From Brooklawnia cerclae (GTDB taxonomy: Bacteria; Actinomycetota; Actinomycetes; Propionibacteriales; Propionibacteriaceae), in assembly GCF_011758645.1 (NCBI RefSeq), contig NZ_JAAMOZ010000001.1:1302001-1366000 (forward strand): a DNA stretch of 64,000 bases, written 5' to 3'. The stretch's first letter is position 1; each line of letters starts with the position of its first letter. The notes beneath the pieces were generated by a model, which was not told the origin of the DNA, did not search any database, and saw only the letters and a program-made list of their open reading frames with translations. The position numbers and the translations under genes are program-made. Shown piece by piece: positions 46,201 to 54,600 of the stretch.

Positions 46201-48628
46201 CGTGCCGGGCGAGGCGGTCGCCTCGGTGCTGCTCAAGCCGCTGCGTGATGCGGAGCGGGACAACGATCACATCTACGCGGTCATCCGCGGCAGCGCGATC
46301 AACCACGGCGGAAAGACCAACGGCTACACCGTCACGAATCCCAATGCGCAGGCCGCCGTCATCGGTCGTGCTCTCGAGAAGTCCGGAGTCTCCGCACGCG
46401 ACGTGACCTATGTCGAGGCCCACGGCACGGGTACCCAGCTCGGGGATCCCATCGAGATCCGCGGGCTGGTCAAGGCGTTCTCGGCGGACACCGATGAGAC
46501 CGGCTTCTGCCGGATCGGCTCGGTGAAGTCCAACATCGGCCACGCGGAGGGCGCGGCGGGCATCGTCTCGCTCATCAAGACCGTGGCACAACTCCGCAAC
46601 CACGAGATCGCACCGTCCCTGCACAGCGAGGTCCTCAATCCACAGATCGACTTCGCTCGCACCCCTTTCGTGGTCGCTCAGGGCGTTCAGGAGTGGAAGC
46701 CGACGGGGACCGAACACGACGGCGTCCACGGGACGCTGATCGCCGGGGTGAGCTCGTTCGGCGCCGGAGGGTCCAACGCGCACCTCGTGGTCGAGGAGTA
46801 TCCCGGCCTCCCCGAGGGCGGCCGGGAGGCTTCCGCGTCCGGTCAGGAAGCCCTCATACCGTTGTCCGCACGCAATCAGGCGGGAATGGAGCGGTTGCTG
46901 GCGGCATGGGAGTCGTACCTGACCGGGGCGGACGATGGCGCCGCGGCAGTGCCGTCGGTCGCGGACGACGTCATCGCCGCGGTCGCCGACCTCCTCCGCG
47001 TACCCGACGCCGGTCAGATCGACGCGAGTCTCTCGCTGGACGAGATCGGCATCGACTCGTTCTTGTGCGACGGCCTGACGAGCAGGATCCTCGAGTGCTC
47101 CGGCGTGCGCGTGACATGGGGCGAGATCGCCCACCTCGAGTCCCTCGCGGACGTCGCGCACTACGTGGACGCGCGCCGCGAGCCCACGGCCGCGGCATCG
47201 CACCTGGCCGGCGGGCTCCCCGCCTGCCGCGACATCGCCTTCACCATGCAACGGGGCCGGATACCCCATCAGGGCGCGCGCGCCGCGCTCGTCGTGAGGA
47301 CCCACGAGGAACTGCTCGCCGGAATCCGGATGCTGCGGCAAGGCGAGACCTCGGCGAGGGTCTTCTCCTCGGCACAGCCCGGCTCCGAGGTGCGGCTCAC
47401 CAAGCAGGAGGTCGCGGAGCTCGTCTCCCGGCGTGATCTTCGAGGCGTCGCGCGAGCCTTCGTCCAGGGTGCCCGAGTGACCTGGGAGGGACTCGTCCCC
47501 GACGGTGCCGCCCCGCGGCGAGTGAGCCTGCCGCTCTACCCCTGCGAACGCCAGCCGCTCTGGCTGGACCCGCTGCCACCGGTCGAGGCCGCGTCCGTGG
47601 CCGTCGACCGCAAACTCGCACCCCTGGTCGACGAGAACGTGTCGACGCTCGACACGACGCGCTTCCTGACCAGGCTCGACCCCTCCTTCGGCGCGATACA
47701 CGATCACGTCATCCAGGGGTCGCCCCTGATGCCCGGAGCCCAATACCTCGAGATTCTCGCGGAGGTCGCCGGACTCGCCTGCGGAGAAGAGGTGACCACC
47801 GTCCGCAACGTCGTCTGGCGCACCCCGACGGTGGTGAGCCGGCCGCGAAGCATCTACGCCGACCTGGCCCGGGGCAGTGAAGGCATCACGGTCAGCCTGT
47901 GCGCCGACGTCCCCGATGGAAGGAACTACGCCTTCCAGGCGCAGATCGCCGCCTGCGGGGCGCGAGAGCCTTCCTCCGGGCGGGTCGACATCGGCTCCTT
48001 GGCCTCGGGCACGGGATCAAGACTCGGCAAGGATGCGGTCTACGAGAGGTTCGCCGAGGCCGGGATGGACTACGGCCCACGGATGCAGCCGATCGAGGAG
48101 ACGTTCGTGGGTGAGACCGAGGTGCTGGCCCGTCTGCGCCTGCCACGCGACTGGGATCGCGGATCGTCCTACGACCTGCACCCCAGCCTCCTGGACGGGG
48201 CCTTCCAGGCGGTGGCGGTCTCGGCCATGGGCCCCGGGCATGCCGGGACGGCGAGGCGCGCGACCGTTCCCCTCGGGCTCGACTCGCTGACGATCCATGC
48301 TCCGATCCCCGACGAGTGCTACGTCCATGTGACGCCGGGGTCGGGTGGCACCTTCGCCGAGGCTCAGGCTCGCAAGCTGACCAAGTACTCGGTCAGGATC
48401 CTCGACACCCGGGGGAACGCCGTCGTCGACATCGACGGCTTCTCGGGAATGGCGGTCCCCGGCCCGAAAGACGCCGAGACCGTCTCGCGCCCGACCCGTC
48501 CCGTCGCCGAATCCCGCGAACGGGACGACGCGCACGACCGATCGATTCTCGGTCTTCTCACGGCACTCGAAAAGGGTGCGGTCTCACCCGAACTCGTCAC
48601 GAAAGCGCTGAGTGAGCATGATGCCTAA
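37256..48628 (+). CDS. Trans-AT PKS P5: (KS7 linker)-DH-KR-ACP / KS8-DH-KR-ACP / KS9-(ACP)-DH
   Basis: 3790 residues; the N-terminus is the post-KS linker of KS7 (FPFAVSGKTSRSLVRRARQL through SLPPYPFEKNPLW). Residues about 187-320 are written by a REP-like DNA repeat array (37814-38211). DH4: His353 (HRVGSEHIFPG), Asp525. KR4: GGTGAIG near 831, Tyr971. ACP: Ser1120 in DYGYTSL, where the usual Asp is Thr. KS8 (about 1210-1640; Cys1380), DH5 (His1874, Asp2040), KR5 (motif near 2362, Tyr2504), ACP (Ser2667). KS9 (about 2750-3185; Cys2921 in DTMCSSS) carries in its linker a second carrier fold with intact Ser3268 (IGIDSFL). DH6 has His3484 and Asp3647. A docking helix (GLLTALEKGAVSPELVTKAL) ends the protein; KR and ACP for KS9 are on P6. 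TAGGAG 7 nt before the ATG. Confidence 0.94.
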   Translation: MVVLRPIQNLPDASVVEEGDPSGSLRVPLGEPTDFPFAVSGKTSRSLVRRARQLAEWARSLPGNIGPCHVSYTLCERRPHYRHRTIVFASSLAEFAAALDVFAQAPRAGAVTSGAEADASLLAGLVASLRSPDPGERREAQDTIRAGFEAGARVDFSSFYRADERRTVSLPPYPFEKNPLWSPEGVVSSAGSVALEPVEGTGAGSGLVSTGSTGVSSVGSVALEPVERAYGGAGLVSTGSTGVSSVGSVVLEPVERAYAGAGLVSTGSTGVSTGSTSASSVGSAALEPVERSYAGAGLASTGSTSVSTGSTGVSTSSTGRSAGARGAGLRGVPQGDGSLVRRIRLEDFWMRDHRVGSEHIFPGVGYVELALSSSGVADDPSRPAVEIADVGYRQPLVLSEDRPARDLRLEFPGGRVGGSFEIVSAAGDSRVVHCSGRIRPAGQVSRFAAHPDHIDPADLFGGFARTTPGHACYQEIARTGLMLGPSFNAIATIASDEDRVAARIVLPEALAARYDEFDLHPSVFDGALEIVYRLADASALSMPAGIERIGFFEKPEQECIAYATRSAEQRPGELRYDVSIFQPDGRRAVAVEGFTFKDLTASGPAATAPPAAQYFTLTAVPEPCHQGDAAADIPAGLLLVNGSEDLTESLAAAVPVAALDHPALATTPRPGDRHSMIPVLSVDDDLSAVDAVVVDLGVPAGQVMPARHAELLHAGLLAVEQDLVRLAPRARQVVVVDAGANEPIARALHAFALTIGLEAPWTTVTVVATDARGPERSAQVLDELGRGENAVRGLVSYEGGVRRVLRTTRLDGAQNGSLARAAGTGVFVVTGGTGAIGRMVSEELARESNTVVLLGSRRPDESTARQLEAIRRRGAHAEYHAVDLRDESEVRDVLDGVERTCGAIAGVFHLAGTTADARLADKDPDRSAAVLAPKVSGTTAIARALRGRGARFLLLASSLAAVTGNVGQEDYAFANGFMDGLAVSASGEDDFRTVTVNWSVWEDGGIHIDGNVLSMFRDAFGIVPLTREQGIGSIAAALTHRVPQVVVAAGDARKIEEHLGVVDAARVPADADQAVADAVDDVVLREHASARLRRIVIDSIKLAEEDFDPDRSVQDYGYTSLTMVDLANTINRSFGVSVTPALFFSAGTVNQLADHLVKRDRDALMRSYRPETAGTGTPRTRAAGDPASVPRPTGTVAGETPAAPTTRDDAAFAIVGMDVTMPGSADVHAYWEHLVARDCMVTTVPEDRWDWRRLDDDLRAAGQAPISHFGGFMDSVHDFDRALFGISPREAVLMDPQQRLAMESVRKTVESAGYRVADLAGSRTGIFMGVATMDYSDLLQEAGTPIDAYTSTGASHSVLVNRISFAFDWSGPSEPVDTACSSSLVAIHRACEAIRSGSCDAAIAGGVNVIVSPLLHTAFSRAGMLSPTGLCHSFDAQADGYVRGEGVGSILIKPLADAVRDGDAILATIRGTAVNHGGRASSLTAPNPHAQARVISDAWRETGVEASGIGYIEAHGTGTKLGDPVEIDGLREAFSLLSGTGELPAGAECSVGTVKANIGHLEAAAGIAGVAKLVMMLREGVIPGHPTLGEVNPYVDLEGSGFVIQRETRSWERARSGDGEELPRDAGISSFGFGGANAHIAIEEYPRTPRRVSPPRATGEILVFSARTPESLARHIERHTRFFSALADGAPSLADVAFTLREGREAYRYRALFVVDGATPAAASGQLRDAMAGRRPGQVFGSEDFDVARDRPALLEALGFDARITEVASGYLRGEDVDWGLLRPVDARRVLLPNVPLKRTRCWPVEVAPAFRTALGLPAVERGDGRRPAASDADPSRERVAGSLHPMIDSAERGGSGTRFLKALDPSDFFLADHVVNGKTILPGAAYVELARAVAHELGLPEQLTISRLVWENVLELDGGEQTMIVNRAGPSVGDGLDLVVSSESSCGVVEHCTCTVTPGLSSSPRVFDLGELMASGERSLSREYCYDTLYRRVGFDYGPSFQVTQTVRSGASSAVAELRLPDIPGVDDPRFVLHPSLIDGAIRSIAGIANQRHSSTYIPFSVERIEVFAPCPPHCYSISRIASEPGGSIRTMLFDVSVTDESGNECVRFTNLMVRGFSKGRDEDDQEFVLTSRWVDADAVRPAGPAPSSGSVMVVSRSPEHVEGLARVIASDLGRDVVPVVHQERPGRGGPDTFAVGGDLDAGLASVLRTIEAQGRMPSDVVVDLSGYAEAERDVCAGSGITLLVALARALSPATGRRCHLTVFHPRGTSPRALLPAATAGFARSMTVVAPRLHWTLVEVEQGVSLARAASETLALAPHASGTRQRVAADARQVEVFERLADHELIGGRSSLHEGAVCVITGGMGRIGLALARRLSRKYRMRLALVGRRGIDGQIEAELSALDSLGGQAAYFPCDVTRAESVDEVLAAVRDRWGRVDGVVHAAGVMSDAMIFEADDEDKERVLATKIAGAVNLDISTAGDDLDFFVMFSSVSSLIGDRGTCTYGAANAYLDALAEAREELRTRGERAGRSLSIDWPMWADGGMPVPGTPEGFFEETGMLLLETEAGLDLFEWMMTLDHERLMYVRGRSSTIRRVFQLDERNPRPRGDLAARHTGEAGPRGAAGDDASGALRQLCVGHLTSLLAGVSGYTVTEIDEDQEFEDFGIDSLMILDLNERLAADFPDLERTIFFEYNRISRLADYLVAERTADVRALAARIAPPTPAVAGDGGVVVVGTPQEAAVCPVAAPDHTDEPIAIIGMNGRFPDAGSVDAFWRNLREGLDSIIEVPGDRWDHQKFFTEEYRDRTAIYAKWGAFLDDVAGFDPLLFRITHADARHIDPQERLFLENVYGTMEDAGYCAFPEDPVAVGVFVGVMYGHYQLLALERTLRGAETVTSSAYASIANRASYVFNFSGPSIAVDTMCSSSLTSIHLACEALRRDECTMAIAGGVNVTVHPDKYRFLSAQHFAATDGRCRAFGEGGDGYVPGEAVASVLLKPLRDAERDNDHIYAVIRGSAINHGGKTNGYTVTNPNAQAAVIGRALEKSGVSARDVTYVEAHGTGTQLGDPIEIRGLVKAFSADTDETGFCRIGSVKSNIGHAEGAAGIVSLIKTVAQLRNHEIAPSLHSEVLNPQIDFARTPFVVAQGVQEWKPTGTEHDGVHGTLIAGVSSFGAGGSNAHLVVEEYPGLPEGGREASASGQEALIPLSARNQAGMERLLAAWESYLTGADDGAAAVPSVADDVIAAVADLLRVPDAGQIDASLSLDEIGIDSFLCDGLTSRILECSGVRVTWGEIAHLESLADVAHYVDARREPTAAASHLAGGLPACRDIAFTMQRGRIPHQGARAALVVRTHEELLAGIRMLRQGETSARVFSSAQPGSEVRLTKQEVAELVSRRDLRGVARAFVQGARVTWEGLVPDGAAPRRVSLPLYPCERQPLWLDPLPPVEAASVAVDRKLAPLVDENVSTLDTTRFLTRLDPSFGAIHDHVIQGSPLMPGAQYLEILAEVAGLACGEEVTTVRNVVWRTPTVVSRPRSIYADLARGSEGITVSLCADVPDGRNYAFQAQIAACGAREPSSGRVDIGSLASGTGSRLGKDAVYERFAEAGMDYGPRMQPIEETFVGETEVLARLRLPRDWDRGSSYDLHPSLLDGAFQAVAVSAMGPGHAGTARRATVPLGLDSLTIHAPIPDECYVHVTPGSGGTFAEAQARKLTKYSVRILDTRGNAVVDIDGFSGMAVPGPKDAETVSRPTRPVAESRERDDAHDRSILGLLTALEKGAVSPELVTKALSEHDA
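37814..38211. repeat. In-frame array of REP-like palindromes (84-bp and 21-bp units)
   Basis: About four copies of an 84-bp unit (starts near 37814, 37898, 37982 and 38087) are interspersed and followed by 21-bp units containing TTTCGACAGGCTCAACGGG. Each long unit holds the inverted pair TTGAGCCTGTCGAAA (for example 37923-37937) and TTTCGACAGGCTCAA (37962-37976), perfect over 15 bp with a 24-nt loop. Unit sizes are multiples of three, so the P5 frame stays open and reads as VSTGSTG heptads and LEPVERAY-GAGL segments. The palindrome resembles intergenic REP elements seen in many actinobacterial genomes; here it lies inside a PKS gene. Confidence 0.93.
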
Positions 48629-51600
48629 TCTGAGTCAGAACGAGATCGTCGCGGCCGTCGCCGAGAAGCGCATGACCGCTCAGCAGGCGTACGAGCTCCT
48701 CCGGACGGCAGACGAGCCGTACCCCCAACCCGGCCCCACCGACCGGCCCGTGCATTTCGAGCGCATCGTGGTCACGCGCTCATGGTCGCAGCTCGAAGCG
48801 TCCGACCCCCGTGTGCCCGATAGCCGCGAGCCGGGCCTGATCCTCGTGGCGCCCGGAGCGTATGCCGCCCACGACGTCTCCCGGATCGCCGGGGCGGAGT
48901 CGTCGGTCGTCATCGATCTGCCGACCCTGCCCGGCGGCGCGTCCGGCGACCAGCAGTTCGCCGACTTCTGGGAGGGACGCGTCGTCGCCCGGCTGCACGC
49001 CTCGGACGAGCTGTCGGTCGTGTTCTCGGCCGCGGGCGCGACGACGACGAACCCGGACACGGCGCTTCTGTTCCGCCTCACCCAGGCGGTGCTCCGCACC
49101 CGCACCCCGAACGACCTGCGGATCGTGTTCCACGTCCTGCGTTCCGACGACCGTGCCCTGGCCTGGGCGCAGGGGTGCGCGTCCTTCATGCGCTGTGTGC
49201 ACCTCGAGAACCCGCGCGTGTCCTCGCGGGTCGTCCTCATGGACCGGCCGCTCGACGCCACGACGTATCGGTGGCTCGCCCGTGCCACGGCCTCGGACGT
49301 CCCTGCCCCAGGCGGCGGGCTGGTCCGTGTCGACGACCGGGGACAGTGTTGGGTGCTCGACACGGACCTCGACGAACCTCAGCCGGGCCGGGTCCCGGTG
49401 GGTCCCGGGATCGAGAGCACCGCGTTCGTCATCACCGGCGGCACGGGCGGGCTCGCCCGCGTCCTCGCGCCCGAGCTCGTGCGCCGTGGTGCGCCCGCCG
49501 TGGTGCTGTGCGGCCGGAGGCGCCGGGAGCAGCTGGACGCCGGTCTCGTCGGCGTCCTCGAACGAGGCCACGGTGCGATCTCGTACGTGAGCTCCGACCT
49601 GGGCAGTGACGAGGAGGTCATGCGCCTGCTCGGGGACGCGCGCGCCACCACGGAAGGGCTGTGCGTCGTGCACGCTGCGGGCGTCCGTAACGACGCCTTC
49701 GTGATCAAGCAGGACGTCGCGACGTTCCTCGAGACCGCGGCCCCGAAGACCGACCTCCTCGACATGCTGATGGCGGCCGTCCGGCGCGTGCCCGGCGCGT
49801 TGTTGGTTGCCTTCTCCTCGGTCGCGGCACTGCTGGGCAATCCCGGCCAGTCGGCGTACGCCTTCGCGAACGGATACATGGACGGCCTCGCCCTCGACGA
49901 GCCCCGGCGGGGCGACGGGGGCGGTAGGTTCCTGTCGATCGGCTGGCCGCTGTGGGACGAGGGCGGCATGCGGATCGACGGACAGGCCCAGGACCTGATG
50001 CGGTCGAGGACGGGCATGGTCCCGTTGGGCACCGATGCGGGCGTCGACTTCCTGCTCGGGGAGATCGACGGTGGCCGGACCGGGAGCGAGGCCCTGCTCT
50101 GGGGCGTCGGGGAGCTCATCGAGGACTCCCTCCGGCCCGGCGGGCGGGCGGGAGCGGGGGGACAGCAGGCATCCGGGGTGGTCGCCGGGGACATCCGTGG
50201 CGACAGACCGCCGACCTCGACGGCACCGGTGACCACGCTCGGGGTCGCATCCGAGGAATTGCACCGGCGCACCTGCCGGTTCCTGGTGCAGGTCATCTCG
50301 TCGGTCACCGAGATACCCGCATCGGACATCGTCCTCGACGAGCCGTTCGACCAGTTCGGCCTCGACTCGATCGTCGCGATGCGGATCGGCGACGAACTCG
50401 AGCGGAACTTCGACGGTCTGCCCAAGACCCTGCTGTTCGAGTACCAGAGCATCAACGAACTCGCGGGCTATTTCACCGAGACCCACGCACAGACCCTCGG
50501 TTCCCTGCTGGGGATCGATCCGCAACCACGGCCCCCCGCCGAGCGTGACCAGGCGAGTCCGGTCGCCGAGCCGGTCGCGGACGAGCGGTCCGGCTCTGCC
50601 CCGATCCCCGCGGTCGCCGTCGTGGACCGGCCTGTGGCAAGGCAGACCGACCCGCGACCGGCGCGACAGGAGACCGACGGCATCGCGATCGTCGGACTGG
50701 CCGGCCGCTACCCGCAGGCGGAGTCGGTGGAGGAGTTCTGGCAGAACCTCGTCGGGGGCGTGGACTCGATCACCGAGATCCCCGAGACCCGGTGGGATCG
50801 CGAGGAGTTCTTCTCCGCCAAGAAGGGCGAACTCGGGCGCACCAACAGCAGGTGGGGTGGATTCCTCGACGGGATCGATCAGTTCGACCCCCGCCTGTTC
50901 CACATCAACGCCCGCGAGGCCGCGATCATGGACCCCCAGGAGCGCCTGTTCCTGGAGACGGTCTGGACCGCGGTCGAGGACGCGGGTTACTGCCTCAGCG
51001 ACCTGCGTGGCCGTCGCGTGGCCGTGTTCGCCGGTGCGATGTACACCGAGTACCAGATGCTGCCCTCGTACGCCGAGGGACGGCTCATCGCCCATTCGAG
51101 CCTGCATTCCTCGATCGCGAACCGGGTCTCGTACTACTTCGACCTCAACGGGCCCAGTGTCGCGCTGGACACGATGTGCTCCTCCTCGCTGGTCGCCGTC
51201 CACTACGCCTGCCGCGCCATCCTCGACGGCGAGGCGGCGATGGCGATAGCCGGCGGGGTCAACGTCTCGCTCACACCCGAGAAGTACCTGTTCCTCAGCC
51301 AGGGGAACTTCCTCTCGTCCGACGGGAGATGCCGGGCGTTCGGCGCCGGTGGCGACGGGTACGTCCCGAGCGAGGGCGTCGGAGCGGTCGTCCTGAAGCG
51401 GGTCACCGATGCCGTTCGCGACGGCGACCACATCTACGGCGTGATCCGGGGCTCCGCGGTCAACCATGACGGGAAGACCAGCGGGTACACCGTCCCGAGC
51501 CCGAAGGCCCAGGCCGACGTCATCTCGCGGGCGCTGGCCGCCGGAGCGGTGGATCCCGCGCGGGTCTCCTACGTCGAGGCACATGGCACGGGCACGGAAC

Positions 51601-54600
51601 TGGGGGATCCGATCGAGATCTCCGGGCTCTCACAGGTCTACGCGGCCTCGCCGCCCGCCGGGGGACGCGCCACCCGGGCCATCGGCTCGGTCAAGTCCAA
51701 CATCGGCCATGCCGAGTCCGCCGCGGGCATCGCGTCGCTGACCAAGGTCCTGCTTCAACTGCAGCACGCGGAACTGGTGCCGAGCATCCACGCCGACCAG
51801 CTCAATCCGATCATCGACTTCGCATCGGGCGGGTTCACCGTGCAGCGCGCCCACGAGCCCTGGGAGGCGTCCGGTGACGCGCGCCGCCTTGCGGGCATCT
51901 CCTGCTTCGGCGCGGGGGGGACGAACTGCCACCTGGTGGTCGAGGAGTATCCCGGGGCTCGTCTGGCCCCCAGCGAGGACCGACGTGTGTTCGTCCCCTT
52001 CTCGTCGGCCTCCGAGGAGCAGCTGCGTGCCCTCCTCGAGAAGTTCGTGAAGCACCTGAGGACCCCGGCCGGACGGTCGCTGCGCATGCAGGACGTCGCG
52101 TACACCATGCAACGGGGCCGGGAACGGATGCGGGTCAGCCTCGTCGTGTTCGCCCGGGACACCGACCAGCTGGTCGCCCGGATCGAGGACTTCCTCGCCC
52201 GCGGCCAGGATGGCCCCGACCTGATCTATCGGGCATCGCCCACGACCGACCCCGACACGGACTTCTTCTTCGCAGGGGAACTGGGCCGAGAGCTCATCGG
52301 GCGACTCGTCGAGCAGCGTCAGATGGATCAGCTCGCCCGGATCTGGCTCAAGGGCCTGCCGATCGAGGTCGAGCGTCTCTACGACGACTGCCGCAGGGTC
52401 TCGCTTCCGACCTATGTGTTCGACCATGCCTCCTACTGGATCCCCCAGGAGCCGAAGCGGGCATCGGCCGGAGGACTCACCGACGTGCTCGACAGCAACG
52501 ACTCCGACCTCGACGGCGTCAGGCTCACCGCGACGTTCGACGCCGGTCCGGGGCGGAAGGCCCGCTTCGTCGACGAGCGCGGGGAGGTGTCCGCGTTCGC
52601 GGGCGCACACGCCGCGGAGGACTCGTTCCGGCAGCTGACGGGCCAGGCCGGCGACACGTTCAGCTATCTGCGGTTCCTGACGCGGGCGCAGGGTCCTGCT
52701 CCGATCACCTACGCCGTCCGCGCCGCCCGGGGAGGCCTCGGCGTCATCGTCGAGACCACGGGGCCCGACGGGGGGGTCGTCTTCCAGGCGAGCACCTCGG
52801 CTGCCGGCGAGCGTCCCGTCGAGGAACTTCCCGAGCGGCTCAGGCGGGCGGTCGACGAGTTGGTCACGCGCCGCGAGGCGGGCGATCCACAGGCGGGGTC
52901 CTCACCGGTCGAGGTACCCGGCGTGGACGACGCCCGCGTCCACATCCTCGACGCCGGGGTGGACGACCTGGGCTCCCCGCTCTCCGCGATCCTGGCCGGG
53001 TGCGTCCTGGCGCTGGGCGGGCAGGCCGGGCGTCCCGGCCTGCTGGAGGTCACGCACCTGGAACTCCTCTCCTCCGGCCGGGCCGATGTCGCGGTCGACA
53101 GGCGGGCGAGCGTCGGTTCCGGGCAAGACCTGGAGTTCTACAACTCACCGACCGGGCGGCTGATCGCCCGGGTCTCGGGGGTCACGCTGGCCGGCGAGAC
53201 CCGGGAGGCCGCCGGTGTCCCGGCCGTCGAGCCCGGTGTCCTGGACGTCGTCCGCGACCGCGTCACCGACGACGGCGATGTCGAGGGATTCGTCCTCGAC
53301 ATCAGCGCGGACCTTTTCGGCGTCCCGCGGGAAAGACTCGACACCGCGGTGCCCTTCGACGAGTACGGGATGGACTCGGTGCTCATCGGTCGTTTCGCCG
53401 AGCGCATACGCACGAGATTCCCGCAGGTGCAGGACACGGTCCTCTTCGACAACGCCACGATCGGTGGCCTGGTCGATCATCTCCGCGCCCATTACGCTTC
53501 CCCGGCGTCCGGCATCGGGACCGATCCCGACGAACCGCCGACCGCGGCGCCCGCCGCAGGCCTCGTCGAGCCGGGCGTCCGGCCGGTCCGGGCGGCCGCC
53601 ATACCGTCACTGATCCGCGGGGCCACGCACACCGAGGACGAGCCGGTCGCCATCATCGGCATGAGCGGTGTGTTCCCGGAGGCGCCCGACCTGGGGGCGT
53701 ACTGGCACAACCTGCTGTGTGGGCGGGAGGCCATCTCGACGATCCCGATCGAGCGCTGGGACTATCGCCCGTTCTTCGACGCCGAGACCGACATACCCCG
53801 GCCGGGCACCGTGTACGCCCCCTGGGGTGGGTTCGTCGACGACCCGTTCGGCTTCGATAACAGGTTCTTCAACATCACCCCCGCCGACGCGGTCGTCATC
53901 GATCCGCAGGAACGCATGCTCCTGGAGACCGTGTGGCACACGCTCGAGGACGCCGGTGTGACGCGGAGCGTGCTCACGCGCCCGGCGGACGACGACCTTC
54001 AGGAGGACGTCGGGGTGTTCGTCGGCACGACGAGCCAGACCTACCAGTTCTGGGGGGTGGAGGAGTCGCTGCGGGGCAGGCCCGTCCTGACCAATGCCTC
54101 CCCGTGGTCGCTCGCGAACCGGGTGAGCTACTTCTTCGACTTCTCCGGGCCGAGCATGCCGGTGGACACCGCGTGCTCGTCGGGGTTGAGCGCCGTCCAC
54201 CTGGCCATGGAATCCCTGCGCTCGGGTGAGTGCACGAGCGCGATCGCGGCCGGGGTCAACCTGTTCCTGCATCCGCTGAAGTACGTCTCGATGTGCCAGA
54301 TGAAGATGCTCTCGCCGACCGGCCGGTTGAGTGCCTTCGGGGCCGACGCCGACGGATTCGTCCCGGGAGAGGGAGTCGCCGCGGTACTGCTGAAGCCGTT
54401 GTCGAAGGCACTCGCCGACGGCGACCGGGTCAGGGCGCTCATCCGCTCGTCGGCGGTCAACCACGGGGGGAAGACCAACGGGTACACGGTGCCCAGCGTG
54501 AGCGCGCAGGCCAGGCTGCTCAGGCGTGGCTGGGAGCGGGCGGCCATCGATCCGGCGAGTATCGGATACCTCGAGATGCACGGCACGGGCACCAGGCTCG

